Shown: positions 9,535 through 20,683, numbered from the stretch's first letter. The stretch: 49,955 bases of DNA from Serratia nevei (GCF_024160145.1 NZ_JAMYWQ010000035.1:1-49955), one strand, 5' to 3'. Made by a program: numbers and translations. Notes: a model not told the origin generated them from the letters alone.

Positions 9535-10398
9535 TCACTCGATGTTCTGGATCTGCTCGCGCATCTGCTCGATCAGCACTTTCAGCTCGATGGCGGAAGC
9601 GGTGACGTCGGCATTGATCGACTTGGAGGCCAGGGTGTTCGATTCGCGGTTGAACTCCTGCATCATGAAGTCGAGGCGGCGGCCGACGGCTTCTTTCTTC
9701 TTCAGGATGTTGTGCGTCTCTTTCACGTGCGCTTCCAGACGGTCCAACTCTTCGGCGACGTCGATGCGCTGCGCCATCAGCACCAGCTCCTGCTCCAGGC
9801 GGGTGTTTTCCAGCTGTACCTGTGCCTCTTCCAGCTTGCTGACCAGGCGTTCGCGCTGCCATTGCAGGATGTTCGGCATCTGGGCGCGCACTTTGACCAC
9901 TTCAGCGCTGACGCCGTCGAGGCGCTGTTCGATCAGCGTTTTCAGCGCGGCGCCTTCGCTTTCGCGTGCGACGATAAAGTCATCCAGCGCGCCGTCCAGC
10001 GCCTGCATCAGCTCGGCGCTGATGGCGTCCAGATCCTGCTCCTGCGCGGACATCACGCCCGGCCAGCGCAGCACGTCGATCGGGTTGATTTCCCCTTCGT
10101 CGCTCTGCATTTTCACCCAGTTGGCGGCTTCGACCAGCTGTTTGGCCAGCTTTTCGTTCAGGATCAGCGAGCTTTGCGCGCTTGGATCCAGTTCGAAACG
10201 CAGGTTGCATTCGACTTTGCCGCGGGTCAGGCGGCCACGGATACGTTCACGGATCACCGGCTCCAGGCTGCGGAATTGTTCCGGCAGGCGGATGTAGGTT
10301 TCTAAGTAGCGCTGGTTAACGGAACGCAGCTCCCAGGCTGCGCTGCCCCATTCACCCTTGATTTCACGCCGGGCGTAGGCGGTCATGCTGCGGATCAT
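9535..10398 (-). CDS. yicC: YicC-family endoribonuclease
   Basis: 287 residues, identical in length to E. coli YicC. The N-terminal YicC domain (MIRSMTAYARREI) and C-terminal DUF1732 domain (AVGRRLDFMMQEFNRESNT) are both complete. Members have been described as RNases (E. coli YicC acting on the small RNA RyhB); a long charged helical centre is typical. It is divergent from rph with about 126 bases between, the same arrangement as in E. coli. Confidence 0.95.
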   Translation of the reverse strand: MIRSMTAYARREIKGEWGSAAWELRSVNQRYLETYIRLPEQFRSLEPVIRERIRGRLTRGKVECNLRFELDPSAQSSLILNEKLAKQLVEAANWVKMQSDEGEINPIDVLRWPGVMSAQEQDLDAISAELMQALDGALDDFIVARESEGAALKTLIEQRLDGVSAEVVKVRAQMPNILQWQRERLVSKLEEAQVQLENTRLEQELVLMAQRIDVAEELDRLEAHVKETHNILKKKEAVGRRLDFMMQEFNRESNTLASKSINADVTASAIELKVLIEQMREQIQNIE

Positions 10399-10524
10399 TG
10401 ATGCGTACCCGTAAAAGGAAAAGATGGGGCGATTATAGCGTCGCGGCTGCGGGCAGGATAGGCATTACGTCACGAAGCCCGTATAATGCGCAGCCAATAG
10501 TTGATTTGAAGCCGGAGAGAGCCC

Positions 10525-11241
10525 ATGCGTCCTGCAGGCAGAGCACCACAGCAAGTTCGCCCCCTGACACTGACCCGTCACTATACCAAACACGCTGAAG
10601 GTTCAGTGCTGGTTGAGTTTGGCGATACCAAAGTCTTGTGCACCGCCACGGTAGAAGAGGGTGTTCCGCGCTTCCTGAAAGGCCAGGGGCAAGGTTGGGT
10701 CACCGCCGAGTACGGTATGCTGCCGCGCTCCACCCACAGCCGCAATGCCCGTGAAGCCGCCAAAGGCAAGCAGGGTGGCCGCACGCTGGAGATCCAGCGC
10801 CTGATCGCGCGCTCGCTGCGCGCCGCGGTGGATCTGAAAAAGCTCGGTGAATTCACCATCACCCTCGACTGCGACGTACTGCAGGCCGATGGCGGTACCC
10901 GCACCGCCTCCATCTCCGGCGCCTGCGTGGCGCTGGCCGATGCGCTGAACACGCTGGTGGCCAACGGCAAGCTGAAAGCCAACCCGATGAAGGGCATGGT
11001 GGCGGCGGTTTCCGTCGGCATCGTCAATGGCGAAGCGCTGTGCGATCTGGAGTATGTGGAGGATTCCGCGGCGGAAACCGACATGAACGTAGTGATGATG
11101 GAAGATGGCCGCATGATTGAAGTGCAGGGTACCGCCGAAGGCGAGCCGTTCAGCCACGATGAGCTGTTGGCGCTATTGGCGCTGGCCCGAGGGGGCATCG
11201 AAACCATCTTCCAGGCGCAGAAAGCGGCGCTGGCGGACTGA
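10525..11241 (+). CDS. rph: Ribonuclease PH
   Basis: Phosphorolytic 3'-5' exoribonuclease that trims tRNA precursors and structured RNAs. The 238 residues form a full-length protein with the RPAGR start, the R-E-A and [11 protein letters not shown] region, and the conserved D-x-x-x-x-D metal/phosphate residues near [15 protein letters not shown]. The reading frame is intact through the C-terminus, unlike the frameshifted rph-1 allele of E. coli K-12. It is co-transcribed with pyrE, and the attenuator between them couples rph translation to pyrE expression. Confidence 0.97.
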   Translation: MRPAGRAPQQVRPLTLTRHYTKHAEGSVLVEFGDTKVLCTATVEEGVPRFLKGQGQGWVTAEYGMLPRSTHSRNAREAAKGKQGGRTLEIQRLIARSLRAAVDLKKLGEFTITLDCDVLQADGGTRTASISGACVALADALNTLVANGKLKANPMKGMVAAVSVGIVNGEALCDLEYVEDSAAETDMNVVMMEDGRMIEVQGTAEGEPFSHDELLALLALARGGIETIFQAQKAALAD

Positions 11242-11247
11242 TTTTTT

Positions 11248-11273
11248 AAGGCGACTGAGAAGTCGCCTTTTTT
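11248..11273 (+). promoter_or_regulatory. pyrE attenuator (rph-pyrE intercistronic terminator)
   Basis: Stem AAGGCGACT/AGTCGCCTT with loop GAGA (11248-11269), followed by a T run to 11273, begins six bases after the rph stop and 65 bases before pyrE. In E. coli the same arrangement makes pyrE expression UTP-dependent: slow RNA polymerase lets ribosomes translating the end of rph disrupt the hairpin. The position and the intact rph frame fit the same control here (inference). Confidence 0.85.
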
Positions 11274-11337
11274 ATGCCCGGCGATCGGGCGGCAGTAATG
11301 ACAAGACCCAAGCAGATTCAGACGAGGAGAAGCAGTA

Positions 11338-11979
11338 ATGAAAGCCTATCAGCGCCAGTTTATCGAGTTCGCGCTTAACAAGCAGGTATTGAAGTTCGGC
11401 GAGTTCACCCTGAAGTCCGGCCGCACCAGCCCGTATTTCTTCAATGCCGGCCTGTTTAATACCGGGCGCGATCTTGCGCTGTTGGGGCGCTTCTACGCCG
11501 AAGCCCTGATGGACTCCGGCATCGATTTCGACCTGCTGTTTGGCCCGGCCTATAAAGGCATCCCTATCGCCACCACCACGGCGGTGGCGCTGGCGGAACA
11601 CCATGAGCGCGACGTGCCTTACTGCTTTAACCGTAAGGAAGCCAAGACCCACGGCGAAGGCGGTTCGCTGGTGGGCAGCCCGCTGCAGGGCCGCGTGATG
11701 CTGGTGGATGATGTGATTACCGCCGGCACTGCGATCCGCGAGTCGATGGAAATCATCGGCGCCAGCGGCGCTTCGCTGGCAGGCGTGCTGATCTCTCTCG
11801 ATCGCCAGGAGCGCGGCCGCGCGGATATCTCCGCCATTCAGGAAGTGGAGCGCGACTATCACTGCAAGGTGATCTCGATTGTGACGCTGAAGGACCTGAT
11901 TGCCTATCTGGAAGAGAAGCCGGAAATGGCGGACCACCTGGCGGCTGTGCGCGCTTACCGCGAGCAGTACGGGGTGTAA
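11338..11979 (+). CDS. pyrE: Orotate phosphoribosyltransferase
   Basis: Transfers the phosphoribosyl group of PRPP to orotate to give orotidine monophosphate, the fifth step of pyrimidine synthesis. 213 residues, the E. coli length. The PRPP-binding signature [13 protein letters not shown] is at about 120-132, and the flexible-loop lysines [11 protein letters not shown] are at about 99-109. Preceded by a good GAGGAG ribosome binding site and the rph-pyrE attenuator. Convergent with slmA. Confidence 0.98.
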   Translation: MKAYQRQFIEFALNKQVLKFGEFTLKSGRTSPYFFNAGLFNTGRDLALLGRFYAEALMDSGIDFDLLFGPAYKGIPIATTTAVALAEHHERDVPYCFNRKEAKTHGEGGSLVGSPLQGRVMLVDDVITAGTAIRESMEIIGASGASLAGVLISLDRQERGRADISAIQEVERDYHCKVISIVTLKDLIAYLEEKPEMADHLAAVRAYREQYGV

Positions 11980-11984
11980 GTAAA

Positions 11985-12006
11985 AACGCCGGGCATGCCC
12001 GGCGTT
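11985..12006. terminator. Bidirectional terminator between pyrE and slmA
   Basis: A perfect 22-base palindrome with stem AACGCCGGGC/GCCCGGCGTT. It has an A run on its left (T tail for the minus strand) and a T-rich right flank, and lies between two convergent stops 31 bases apart. Confidence 0.85.
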
Positions 12007-12010
12007 ATCT

Positions 12011-12607
12011 TTATTGCAGCTGGGCCGCCAACAGCGGCCAGCGGGCGTCGAATTCCTGCGTTGGACGATAGCGGAATTCCGAACGCACATAGCGCGACAA
12101 CATGCCTTCGCAGAAGGCCAGCAGCTGGCTCGCCAGCAGCGTTTCATCGACGATAAAGCCTTTGCCTTCGCGCAATTTGCGCTCTTTCAACACCTGGCGC
12201 AGCTGCGCCTCGATGCGTTCGAACAACTGGTTGATGCGGCCCTGCAGGCGATCCTGTTCAAACATCAGCGCGTGGCCGGTCATGATGCGCGTCAGCCCCG
12301 GGTTGCGTTCCGCAAAGCCCAGAATCAGCAGTAAAATCAGGCGCAGACGATTAAACGTCTCTTTCTCGTCCTGCAAGATCAGGTTGATGCGGGTGATCAG
12401 GCTGTCTTCGATAAACTCGATCAGGCTGTCGAACATCCGTGTCTTGCTGGGGAAATGCCGGTACAGCGCAGCTTCAGAAACACCCACGTTCGCGGCGAGC
12501 TTGGCGGTGGTGATGCGTTGGCTGCCGTCGCTGGACTCCAGCATCTGGGCTAACGCCTGCAATATTTCCTCGCGCCGATTCCTTTTCGTCTTTTCTTTTT
12601 CTGCCAT
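12011..12607 (-). CDS. slmA: Nucleoid occlusion factor SlmA
   Basis: TetR-family DNA-binding protein that binds specific chromosomal sites and disrupts FtsZ polymers over the nucleoid. 198 residues. The N-terminal HTH (about 28-55) reads [20 protein letters not shown], nearly identical to E. coli SlmA (Ttk). The C-terminal domain is complete. It lies downstream of dut on the same strand as in E. coli, but 251 bases separate them, so it probably has its own promoter. Confidence 0.96.
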   Translation of the reverse strand: MAEKEKTKRNRREEILQALAQMLESSDGSQRITTAKLAANVGVSEAALYRHFPSKTRMFDSLIEFIEDSLITRINLILQDEKETFNRLRLILLLILGFAERNPGLTRIMTGHALMFEQDRLQGRINQLFERIEAQLRQVLKERKLREGKGFIVDETLLASQLLAFCEGMLSRYVRSEFRYRPTQEFDARWPLLAAQLQ

Positions 12608-12858
12608 GTCTGATTAGACCCTTGCTAAAACTTAACTGACGGAAACCCGCGCACCGGCCGCTGCAGAGCAGGCTCTGTGCGGCTTATGTGATAGCTTTTT
12701 TACGATGCTGGGGTCAGCGGCCTTAACGGCCATTTTCCGCGCTGCCTGGTGTGCGCTGTAATTGTCGCGGTAAAACCTTGCCGCAGAGACATCCTTCTCC
12801 CCGGAAAGGCAAGGTTCAGGCGACGTTTCCCTGCCGGCCATCGTGCATTGGGTGGCGC

Positions 12859-13317
12859 TTAGTGGCGCCCCGAGTGGCCGAAGCCGCCTTCGCCGCGTTC
12901 GCTGCTGTCGAACTCTTCCACCAGGTTGAATTCGGCCTGTACCACCGGCACGAAGACCATCTGTGCGATGCGCTCACCCGGCTCGATGGTGAATGACTTC
13001 TGGCCGCGGTTCCACACGGATACCATCAGCTGGCCCTGATAATCGGAGTCGATCAGGCCGACCAGGTTGCCCAGCACGACGCCGTGCTTGTGGCCCAGGC
13101 CGGAGCGCGGCAGGATCACCGCCGCCAGGTCTGCGTCGGCGATGTGGATCGCCAGACCGGTAGGCAGCAGCGTGGTTTCACCCGGCGCCAGCTCCACCGC
13201 GCTGTCCAGGCAGGCGCGCAGATCGAGGCCGGCGGAGCCCGGCGTGGCGTAGGTCGGTAGCGGGAAATCCTGACCGATGCGCGGGTCGAGGATCTTAACG
13301 TCGATTTTTTTCATCAT
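12859..13317 (-). CDS. dut: Deoxyuridine 5'-triphosphate nucleotidohydrolase (dUTPase)
   Basis: Hydrolyses dUTP to dUMP and pyrophosphate, keeping uracil out of DNA and feeding dTMP synthesis. 152 residues with the five trimeric dUTPase motifs: AGLDLRA (29-35), [10 protein letters not shown] (70-79), GLIDSDYQG (87-95), ERIAQ, and the C-terminal arm [11 protein letters not shown]. It overlaps the coaBC stop by 23 bases, as in E. coli, so the two are co-transcribed. Confidence 0.98.
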   Translation of the reverse strand: MMKKIDVKILDPRIGQDFPLPTYATPGSAGLDLRACLDSAVELAPGETTLLPTGLAIHIADADLAAVILPRSGLGHKHGVVLGNLVGLIDSDYQGQLMVSVWNRGQKSFTIEPGERIAQMVFVPVVQAEFNLVEEFDSSERGEGGFGHSGRH

Positions 13318-14515
13318 AACGGCTGACTATCTCGTCTATTAAACGTTGGCCAAGGAGTGCCTTGTCGCTCAGCGCCAGGCGTTTCTCTCCATCCTGCCAA
13401 AAAAGGTGCAGGGCATTGGTGTCGCTGTTGAACCCGTGCTCTGCAAGCGATACATCGTTAGCGCAAATCAAATCCAGCTTCTTACGCGCCAGTTTTTGCC
13501 GCGCGTATTCTTCCACATTCTGGGTTTCGGCGGCAAACCCCACGACAAACGGTCGATTTTGGGTCATCGCCGCCACGCCGGCGACGATGTCGGGGTTTTT
13601 TACCATCTTGAGGACGATTTCATCACCCTGTTTTTTTATTTTTTCATCGGCGATCTGCTCGGGACGGTAGTCGGCCACGGCGGCGCAGGAGATGAAAATC
13701 TGCTGCTGAGCGGCGCGCTGCTGCACCGCCTGCTCCATCTCCAGCGCACTGGTGACGTCCACCCGGGTGACCGATGGCGGCGTCGGCAGGCTGACCGGCC
13801 CGGCGATCAGCGTTACCTGCGCGCCGCGGGCGGCGGCGGCGCGGGCAATGGCGAAACCCATTTTGCCGGAGCTGTGATTGCTGATGAAACGTACCGGATC
13901 CAGCGCTTCACGCGTCGGGCCGGCGGTGATCATAACCTGCAAATGTTGCAGATCCTGCGGGGCGGAGAAATACGCGTTCGCCAGGTCGACGATTGCCAGC
14001 GGATCCAGCATGCGGCCCGGGCCGACGTCGCCGCAGGCCTGGCTGCCGCTGTCCGGCCCCCAGAGCAGCATGCCTCGCGCCTGCAGCGTTTGCAGGTTGG
14101 CCTGCGTGGCGGCGGCGCGATACATCTGTTGGTTCATGGCGGGGGCAGCGGCGATGGGGGCATCGGTTGCCAGGCAGACGGTGGTCAGCAGATCGTTGGC
14201 CATGCCGGCGGCGACGCGCGCCAGCAGATCGGCGGTCGCGGGCGCCAGAATCACCAGATCTGCCCATTTGCCGAGTTCTATGTGGCCCATGGCGGCTTCG
14301 GCGGCGGGATCCAACAGATCGTCGGACACCGGGTAGCCGGAAACGGCCTGCAGCGTCAGTGGCGTAATGAACGCCTTGGCGGCGTGGGTCATCACCACGC
14401 GCACTTCTGCGCCCCTGTCGCGCAGGCGGCGCACCAGCTCTGGGCATTTGTAGGCGGCGATGCCGCCGCTGATGCCAAGCACAATATGTTTGCCGGAAAG
14501 TCCCGTCATCATCAT
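13295..14515 (-). CDS. coaBC: Bifunctional phosphopantothenoylcysteine decarboxylase / phosphopantothenate-cysteine ligase
   Basis: Two consecutive steps of coenzyme A synthesis. The N-terminal flavoprotein CoaC domain (about 1-190) has SGGIAAYK, the catalytic His in [11 protein letters not shown] (H78) and PAMNQQMY. The cysteine of [13 protein letters not shown] follows. The C-terminal CoaB domain (about 190-406) has [20 protein letters not shown] and the KIKKQ lysines. Three adjacent ATG codons (14515, 14512, 14509) are possible starts; 14515 gives 406 residues, the E. coli length. The frame stays open 51 codons upstream but that part is not conserved. Divergent from radC, overlapping dut. 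Confidence 0.96.
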   Translation of the reverse strand: MMMTGLSGKHIVLGISGGIAAYKCPELVRRLRDRGAEVRVVMTHAAKAFITPLTLQAVSGYPVSDDLLDPAAEAAMGHIELGKWADLVILAPATADLLARVAAGMANDLLTTVCLATDAPIAAAPAMNQQMYRAAATQANLQTLQARGMLLWGPDSGSQACGDVGPGRMLDPLAIVDLANAYFSAPQDLQHLQVMITAGPTREALDPVRFISNHSSGKMGFAIARAAAARGAQVTLIAGPVSLPTPPSVTRVDVTSALEMEQAVQQRAAQQQIFISCAAVADYRPEQIADEKIKKQGDEIVLKMVKNPDIVAGVAAMTQNRPFVVGFAAETQNVEEYARQKLARKKLDLICANDVSLAEHGFNSDTNALHLFWQDGEKRLALSDKALLGQRLIDEIVSRYDEKNRR

Positions 14516-14695
14516 TGTCCGATTGAAAGCCGAAAGATGCGCCATTTTAGCATATCCGCCGTTCAGGTGAGCGATTCCGCAATGGCTGCAGGGCGTTACA
14601 TTGTGCTTTGCGAAACACTTCGCAATGTTATCAAACACCTGTCGAACGCGCCGGGCAGCACATGGCATGCTGTAGCCCTTTCAGGGAGGAACATG

Positions 14696-15379
14696 ATGAG
14701 CAACCCGATTGTGGCGTGCTGGCCGGGCGCGCTGGCGCCGCGTGAAAAGCTGTTGATGCAGGGGGCGGCGGCGCTGTCCGACGCAGAACTGTTGGCCATT
14801 TTTTTGCGTACCGGGCTGCCCGGCGTGCACGTGATGCAGCTGGCGGAGCAGCTGCTGCGCCGGTTCGGCTCGCTTTATCACCTGATGTCGGCCGATCATC
14901 AGGCTTTTTGCAGCCAAAAAGGCCTGGGGGACGCCAGCTATACGCAGCTGCAGGCGATTGCCGAGCTGGCGCTGCGCTTCTTTTCCAGCCATTTGTCGCA
15001 GGAAAACGCCATGCTCAATCCGCGCGTTACCCAGCATTATCTGCAAAGCCTGCTGGCGCACCGCGAGCGAGAGGTCTTTTTGGTATTGTTTTTAGACAAT
15101 CAGCACCGGGTTATTCGCCATCAGGAGATGTTTGCTGGTACCATCAGCAGCGTCGTCGTCTACCCGAGAGAAATTGTGCGTGAAGCGTTGAAGGCTAATG
15201 CAGCCGCGCTGATTCTCGCGCATAATCACCCTTCGGGTAAGGCTGAACCCAGTCATGCCGACCGTTTGATAACCGAGCAGGTGGTGAAAGCCTGCCAGTT
15301 ATTGGAGATCCGAGTGCTTGATCATTTGGTGATCGGTCGGGGTGAATGCGTCTCTTTTGCCGAGCGCGGATGGCTTTAA
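14696..15379 (+). CDS. radC: RadC family protein (JAB/MPN metal-binding domain)
   Basis: 227 residues, close to E. coli RadC/YicR (222). An N-terminal helix-hairpin-helix-like UPF0758 region ([20 protein letters not shown]) precedes a JAB domain with the metal motif AHNHPSG followed by D eight residues after the Pro-Ser-Gly. The historical repair phenotype of radC was later attributed to recG, and its biochemical function is unsettled. Two ATGs (14693, 14696) follow a GGGAGG site; 14696 has the better spacing. Divergent from coaBC and upstream of rpmBG, the standard enteric order. Confidence 0.92.
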   Translation: MSNPIVACWPGALAPREKLLMQGAAALSDAELLAIFLRTGLPGVHVMQLAEQLLRRFGSLYHLMSADHQAFCSQKGLGDASYTQLQAIAELALRFFSSHLSQENAMLNPRVTQHYLQSLLAHREREVFLVLFLDNQHRVIRHQEMFAGTISSVVVYPREIVREALKANAAALILAHNHPSGKAEPSHADRLITEQVVKACQLLEIRVLDHLVIGRGECVSFAERGWL

Positions 15380-15423
15380 GCGATTTTTTCGCGATCCTTG
15401 TGGGATCTTTAGCTGTTCGGGAC

Positions 15424-15452
15424 TTGAGCACTTACGCTTCAGAGCGTATACT
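15424..15452 (+). promoter_or_regulatory. Predicted sigma-70 promoter of rpmBG
   Basis: -35 TTGAGC (15424-15429), a 17-base spacer and -10 TATACT (15447-15452). This near-consensus promoter would start transcription around 15459, giving a leader of about 180 bases before rpmB. Confidence 0.8.
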
Positions 15453-15484
15453 ACGCCACCTTTGAGAATCTTGGGTTTGGCGCA

Positions 15485-15575
15485 AGAGCCTATCTCAGCA
15501 GGTTTCTGACCTGATGTGTGGTTTCTACCTGATGACGAGAGTCTCCTCAGTATGAAGTTTGCTGAGATGGGCTCT
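15485..15575 (+). promoter_or_regulatory. Long hairpin in the rpmBG mRNA leader
   Basis: Bases 15485-15500 (AGAGCCTATCTCAGCA) can pair with 15560-15575 (TGCTGAGATGGGCTCT) in RNA as a continuous 16-bp helix with a single G-U pair. The enclosed 59 bases include a near-duplicated element, GGTTTCTGACCTGATG (15501-15516) and GGTTTCTACCTGATG (15520-15534). The helix ends 66 bases before the rpmB start. A structured leader between a strong promoter and a ribosomal protein operon suggests autogenous or other translational control (inference). Confidence 0.65.
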
Positions 15576-15620
15576 AAAAGCCTGACGAGGCAGCCATACC
15601 CTATACGAAGCTCGAGCTGA

Positions 15621-15878
<258 letters not shown>

Positions 15879-15886
15879 GGAACTGA

Positions 15887-16057
<171 letters not shown>

Positions 16058-16075
16058 TTTTAGTGGATTAATGAA

Positions 16076-16100
16076 AAACCCGGCCTTGGCCGGGTTTTTT
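16076..16100 (+). terminator. Terminator of the rpmBG operon
   Basis: Stem AAACCCGGCC/GGCCGGGTTT with a two-base loop and a T run at 16095-16100. It separates rpmBG from mutM, although readthrough into mutM is possible since no other obvious promoter precedes mutM. Confidence 0.9.
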
Positions 16101-16137
16101 GTTTTATAAGGGTAGAAAACGTCGAAGGGGAAGCCAG

Positions 16138-16953
16138 ATGCCTGAATTACCGGAAGTTGAGACGAGCAGACGCGGTATAGAGCCTTATCTTGTCGGCCAC
16201 AGCATTCAGTATGCGGTAGTGCGCAACGCGCGCCTGCGCTGGCCGGTTTCCGAGCAGATCCTGACGCTGAGCGATCGACCGGTGCTTAGCGTGCAGCGCC
16301 GGGCCAAATACCTGCTGATCGAGCTGGACCGCGGTTGGATTATCGTGCATCTGGGCATGTCGGGTAGCCTGCGCATGCTGCGCGAGGAAAACGAAGACGA
16401 AGCCGGCAAACACGATCACGTCGATTTGGTGATCAGCAACGGCATGATCCTGCGCTATACCGATCCGCGCCGTTTCGGCGCCTGGCTGTGGTGCGAAGAC
16501 CTGGCGACCAGCAGCGTGTTGGCGCACCTGGGGCCGGAACCGCTGAGCGAAGCGTTCAACGGCGACTACCTGTATGAAAAATCACGCAATAAGCGCACGT
16601 TGATCAAACCGTGGCTGATGGATAACAAACTGGTGGTCGGGGTCGGCAATATTTACGCCAGCGAATCGCTGTTCAGCGCCGGGATCCTGCCCGATCGTCC
16701 GGCGGGATCGTTGAGCAAAGCCGAAGCGGCGCTGCTGGTGAAGACCATCAAGGCGGTGTTGCAGCGCTCCATCGAACAGGGCGGCACGACATTGCGCGAC
16801 TTTTTGCAGTCGGACGGCAAACCGGGGTATTTCGCGCAGGAGCTGCAGGTTTACGGGCGGGCGGGAGAACCGTGCCGCGCGTGCGGCACGCCGATCGAAT
16901 CCGCCAAGCACGGGCAGCGCAGCACCTTCTTTTGCCGTCGCTGCCAGCGCTGA
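16138..16953 (+). CDS. mutM: Formamidopyrimidine-DNA glycosylase (Fpg)
   Basis: Bifunctional glycosylase/AP lyase that removes 8-oxoguanine and formamidopyrimidines. 271 residues (E. coli 269). After Met1 the mature N-terminus is [12 protein letters not shown], with the catalytic Pro2 and Glu3. The H2TH region follows, and the C-terminal zinc finger uses C246, C249, C266 and C269. Start 16138 is fixed by the invariant PELPEVE; the in-frame ATG at 16099 lies in the preceding terminator. Convergent with coaD, with only three bases between stops. Confidence 0.97.
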   Translation: MPELPEVETSRRGIEPYLVGHSIQYAVVRNARLRWPVSEQILTLSDRPVLSVQRRAKYLLIELDRGWIIVHLGMSGSLRMLREENEDEAGKHDHVDLVISNGMILRYTDPRRFGAWLWCEDLATSSVLAHLGPEPLSEAFNGDYLYEKSRNKRTLIKPWLMDNKLVVGVGNIYASESLFSAGILPDRPAGSLSKAEAALLVKTIKAVLQRSIEQGGTTLRDFLQSDGKPGYFAQELQVYGRAGEPCRACGTPIESAKHGQRSTFFCRRCQR

Positions 16954-16956
16954 GCA

Positions 16957-17445
<489 letters not shown>

Positions 17446-18219
17446 TCACTTCTCTGAGTAGTTGCGGCCCAATGCCCATAATGCGGCATATTTATTGAAA
17501 GTATATTGCGCGTTGACCACCGCTAACAGCAACCCCTGTTTGCCATCCAGGAAGCCGGCGCGCAGCAGCCAGGTTTTGACGAAGGCGCCGAGCGTGTGGG
17601 TCAGGATCGACAGATAGCCGCAGCGTTTGCCGGCCCGGTGGCGTTGCGTGGCCCACTCTTCGGCGTAGCGCAGCTGTTTGCGCTGGAAGGCGAAGAAGTC
17701 GCGACAGGTCAGGTGCAGCATATCGCCGCTGAGAGGGATCACGTTGGCGTTGCCGATGTTCAGCGATTCGTGCACCAGATCGTCGTTATAGCGATAGCGT
17801 TGGTTGGCGTACAGGCGGTTGACGCGGTCGGGATACCAGCCGCTGTGGCGCATGAAGCGGCCAAGAAACAGGTTACGCCGCGCACAGCTGTAGACGGCGC
17901 CGTCGTCCGGCGCGTTCAACACCCGTTCGATGGATTGCCGTAGTTCGGGCGTGACGCGTTCGTCGGCGTCGATCATCAAAACGTAGTCATGGCTGGCGTA
18001 GCTTTGCGCCAGCTGGCGCTGTTTGCCGAACCCTTGCCAGTCGGTGTGCGAGAAGACCCTGGCGCCCAGGCTTTCGGCGACGGCGACGCTGTCGTCCTCG
18101 CTGCCGGAGTCCAGCACGATGATTTCATCGGCCCACTCGACCGAACGCAGGCAGTCCGGCAACAGCCCGGCTTCGTTTTTGGCGATCATCACCACCGACA
18201 GGCTTTTGCGGCTGCTCAT
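17446..18219 (-). CDS. waaE: LPS core beta-1,4-glucosyltransferase WaaE (GT2)
   Basis: Family 2 glycosyltransferase, 257 residues. It shows the GT-A motifs [11 protein letters not shown] at the N-terminus, [10 protein letters not shown] (about 36-45), and the metal-binding D-x-D in MIDADERV (about 82-89). A hydrophobic C-terminal third resembles the membrane-associated tail of the family. In Klebsiella and Serratia WaaE (KdtX) adds glucose beta-1,4 to heptose I of the inner core. Its start follows the waaA stop directly, and it ends three bases before coaD, matching the waaA-waaE-coaD cluster. Confidence 0.9.
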   Translation of the reverse strand: MSSRKSLSVVMIAKNEAGLLPDCLRSVEWADEIIVLDSGSEDDSVAVAESLGARVFSHTDWQGFGKQRQLAQSYASHDYVLMIDADERVTPELRQSIERVLNAPDDGAVYSCARRNLFLGRFMRHSGWYPDRVNRLYANQRYRYNDDLVHESLNIGNANVIPLSGDMLHLTCRDFFAFQRKQLRYAEEWATQRHRAGKRCGYLSILTHTLGAFVKTWLLRAGFLDGKQGLLLAVVNAQYTFNKYAALWALGRNYSEK

Positions 18220-19497
18220 TCAGTGACTCCGGGGCGGCAGGTGCGGTTCCAGCAGCTGCAGCAGGCGCTGCAACGCTCCCTGATTCTGATACAACACTTC
18301 CACCGCATGGCGGCCGTAGTAACGCCGGTAGTCTTCGTCGGTCAGCAGGGTTTCCACTTCCTTCACCAGCGAATCCACGTCGGTCACGGTGATCAGGCCT
18401 TCGGCCTGCGAGAGCTTGGCGCAGATGTCTTTAAAGTTGAAGGTATGCGGGCCCATCAGCACCGGGATGGCGTGCGCGGCCGCTTCCAGCGGGTTGTGCC
18501 CGCCGCGTTCCACCAGGCTGCCGCCGACAAAGGCCAGATCGGCGATGCCGTACAGCAGCATCAGTTCGCCCATGGTATCGCCGATCACCACCTGGGTGCT
18601 GCCGGACGGGATTTCGCCGCTGCTGCGCAGGGTGTAGCTGAAGCCGGCCTTTTGCACCAGCTCTTTGGCTGTCGGGAAGCGTTCCGGGTGGCGCGGCACC
18701 AGGATCAGCAACAGGTCTGGGTGTTTTTCCAGCAGCTTGCGGTGTGCTTCCAGCAGGATGGTTTCTTCACCGTCATGAGTGCTGGTGGCGATCCACACCG
18801 GGCGGCGCGGCGCCCATTGGCGGCGCAGCGTAACGGCGCGGGCGGCCAGTTCCGGGGTAACGGAGATATCGAATTTCAGGCTGCCGGTTACGGCCAGCTG
18901 CGAGCGTTTCAGGCCCAGCTCGATAAACCGATCGCCGTCTTCCTGGTTCTGCGCGGCGATCAGCGTAATGCGGCGCAGCATATCGCGCATGAACCCGCCA
19001 ATTTTCTTATAGCCGGCGGCGGAGCGGGCCGACAGGCGCGCATTGGCGATCACCAGGGGGGTTTGCCGCTGATGCAGCGCGTTGATCAGGTTCGGCCACA
19101 GCTCGGTTTCCATGATGATAACCAGCTTGGGATTCACCTGGTCGAGGAAACGGTTCATGGAGCCGGGCAGATCGTAGGGCAAATAGACATGATGCACGTC
19201 TTTGCCGAAAGCCGACTGAACGCGTTCGGAACCTGTTGGAGTCATTGTGGTCACAGTTATCGGCAAAGCGGGGTAACGGTGGCGCAGCGCCCGCACCAGC
19301 GGGATGGCCGCCAGCGTTTCGCCGACGGAGACGGAATGCAGCATGATGCCGCCTGGCACGACTTTTCCGGCGCAGAAGCCATAGCGTTCCGCCCAGCGTT
19401 TACGGTAGGCAGGCGCTTTGCGGCTGCGCAGCAGTAGGCGGAGCCAGATCAGGGGTTGGATGAGGTAGAGTAGTACCTGATATAAACGCAGCAACAT
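18220..19497 (-). CDS. waaA: 3-deoxy-D-manno-octulosonic acid (Kdo) transferase
   Basis: GT30 enzyme that adds Kdo residues from CMP-Kdo to lipid IVA, starting the inner core. It is anchored to the inner membrane by the N-terminal hydrophobic segment YQVLLYLIQPLIWLRLLL. The 425 residues equal E. coli WaaA. The catalytic Glu lies in HSVSVGETLAA (about 53-63). GHNPLEAAAH near the C-terminus is the nucleotide-sugar region. Start 19497 is preferred over 19539, whose 14 extra residues are not conserved. First gene of the waaA-waaE-coaD unit. Confidence 0.96.
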   Translation of the reverse strand: MLLRLYQVLLYLIQPLIWLRLLLRSRKAPAYRKRWAERYGFCAGKVVPGGIMLHSVSVGETLAAIPLVRALRHRYPALPITVTTMTPTGSERVQSAFGKDVHHVYLPYDLPGSMNRFLDQVNPKLVIIMETELWPNLINALHQRQTPLVIANARLSARSAAGYKKIGGFMRDMLRRITLIAAQNQEDGDRFIELGLKRSQLAVTGSLKFDISVTPELAARAVTLRRQWAPRRPVWIATSTHDGEETILLEAHRKLLEKHPDLLLILVPRHPERFPTAKELVQKAGFSYTLRSSGEIPSGSTQVVIGDTMGELMLLYGIADLAFVGGSLVERGGHNPLEAAAHAIPVLMGPHTFNFKDICAKLSQAEGLITVTDVDSLVKEVETLLTDEDYRRYYGRHAVEVLYQNQGALQRLLQLLEPHLPPRSH

Positions 19498-19622
19498 TCT
19501 ATCAATTTCATTTATATGGGTTATTCGGAATAGTACCATAACTGAAAGGGAAAGGCGCTAATTTGGTAACCTGGGGTGTCAGTTTCAGACAACCGGCGAG
19601 CGATTTCGCCGACAGGCTCGAA

Positions 19623-20639
19623 ATGAAGAATATTTTAATTATTCGCCGCGATAACATTGGCGATCTCGTTTGCACCACGCCCTTGATTGAAGGGGTGAAA
19701 ATTGCCTATCCTGACGCAAAAGTTTATCTGCTGATCAATAAAATCAGCCAGGATGTTGTTAAAAACAATCCTCATCTCGAGAAAGTCTTTGTCTATAAAA
19801 AGGCCAAGCATAAGGCAAAGAATGAAACGACGTTGGGCGTTTATTTCGAGCGTCTGATGATTTTCCTGAAGCTGCGAAGAATAAAGTTCGATGCGGTTAT
19901 TCTTGCCAACCCGGTGCCCTGCAAATACAGCCTGCGTTTAGCGAAAATGGCCGGCGCCACCCATATCATCGGCGCCGATCTGGGCACGAAAGATATTCAG
20001 CACCCGTTCCGCAAGGACGATTTCCGTGGTCAACATCAGGTCGAACATACCTACAGCTATTTATCGGCGATTACCGATCAATCCATTCCGATCCCGCCGG
20101 TGCGCGTGTTCCTGACGCCGCAAGAGCGGCAATTGGCGGCGCAGCGGCTGCAAGAACGGCTGCCACCGGTCGAGCGGGTATGCGCCGTGCATATCAGCAG
20201 CCGCAGCCCGAAAAGGCGCTGGCCGGTTGAACGCTATGCCGAAATCATCAACCGTCTGGTTGCCGATCCCCACACCGGCGTGCTGATCTTCTGGTCGCCG
20301 CAGGGCACGCTGGCGCCGGATGATATCGGCGACCAGCAGCGTGCCGAACAGCTGTTGGCGCTGTGTCAAAACGAACGCGTCGCGCTCTATCCGACGGCGT
20401 CGGTACGTGAGCTGTTAGGCGGGTTCGATTTATGCGATCGGGTGCTGTGCAGCGACGGTGGGCAGATGCATCTTGCCGCTGCGCTGAATAAGCAGCTGGT
20501 GGTGTTCTTTGGCGATACAAATAAAGAACTATGGCATCCGTGGACGCCAGACTACCAGATTTTGCAATCTGAATCCGGTGATTGTGTCGATATTTCTGTT
20601 AAGGACGTTTGGGACCTTATCAAGTATAAAAACGTCTGA
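19623..20639 (+). CDS. Glycosyltransferase family 9 (heptosyltransferase-like)
   Basis: 338 residues with the GT9 layout. The N-terminus is MKNILIIRRDNIGDLVCTTPLIEG, whose Asp after G-x-x corresponds to the catalytic Asp of heptosyltransferases. The C-terminal ADP-heptose site has DRVLCSDGGQMHLAAAL (about 278-294) and the VVFFGDTNKELWHPW segment. Start 19623 is the start of this motif; the frame is open 20 codons upstream. A single plus-strand gene between two minus-strand units, with visibly more A+T in its first 300 bases than its neighbours. It probably adds a heptose to the core or O chain; the acceptor cannot be told from sequence. Confidence 0.82.
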   Translation: MKNILIIRRDNIGDLVCTTPLIEGVKIAYPDAKVYLLINKISQDVVKNNPHLEKVFVYKKAKHKAKNETTLGVYFERLMIFLKLRRIKFDAVILANPVPCKYSLRLAKMAGATHIIGADLGTKDIQHPFRKDDFRGQHQVEHTYSYLSAITDQSIPIPPVRVFLTPQERQLAAQRLQERLPPVERVCAVHISSRSPKRRWPVERYAEIINRLVADPHTGVLIFWSPQGTLAPDDIGDQQRAEQLLALCQNERVALYPTASVRELLGGFDLCDRVLCSDGGQMHLAAALNKQLVVFFGDTNKELWHPWTPDYQILQSESGDCVDISVKDVWDLIKYKNV

Positions 20640-20683
20640 TTTTATTTTCCCGCCACATCCTGGTGGCGGGGGTGAAATAGAAT

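Noticed and set aside
12608-12858. Possible small gene between slmA and dut (minus-strand frame 12632-12841)
   Set aside because: No ribosome binding site and no family resemblance; the region more likely holds the slmA promoter.
20649-20670. Hairpin CCCGCCAC/GTGGCGGG between the GT9 gene and wabH
   Set aside because: No T run follows it on either strand, so I did not call a terminator, though it may be one of weak type.
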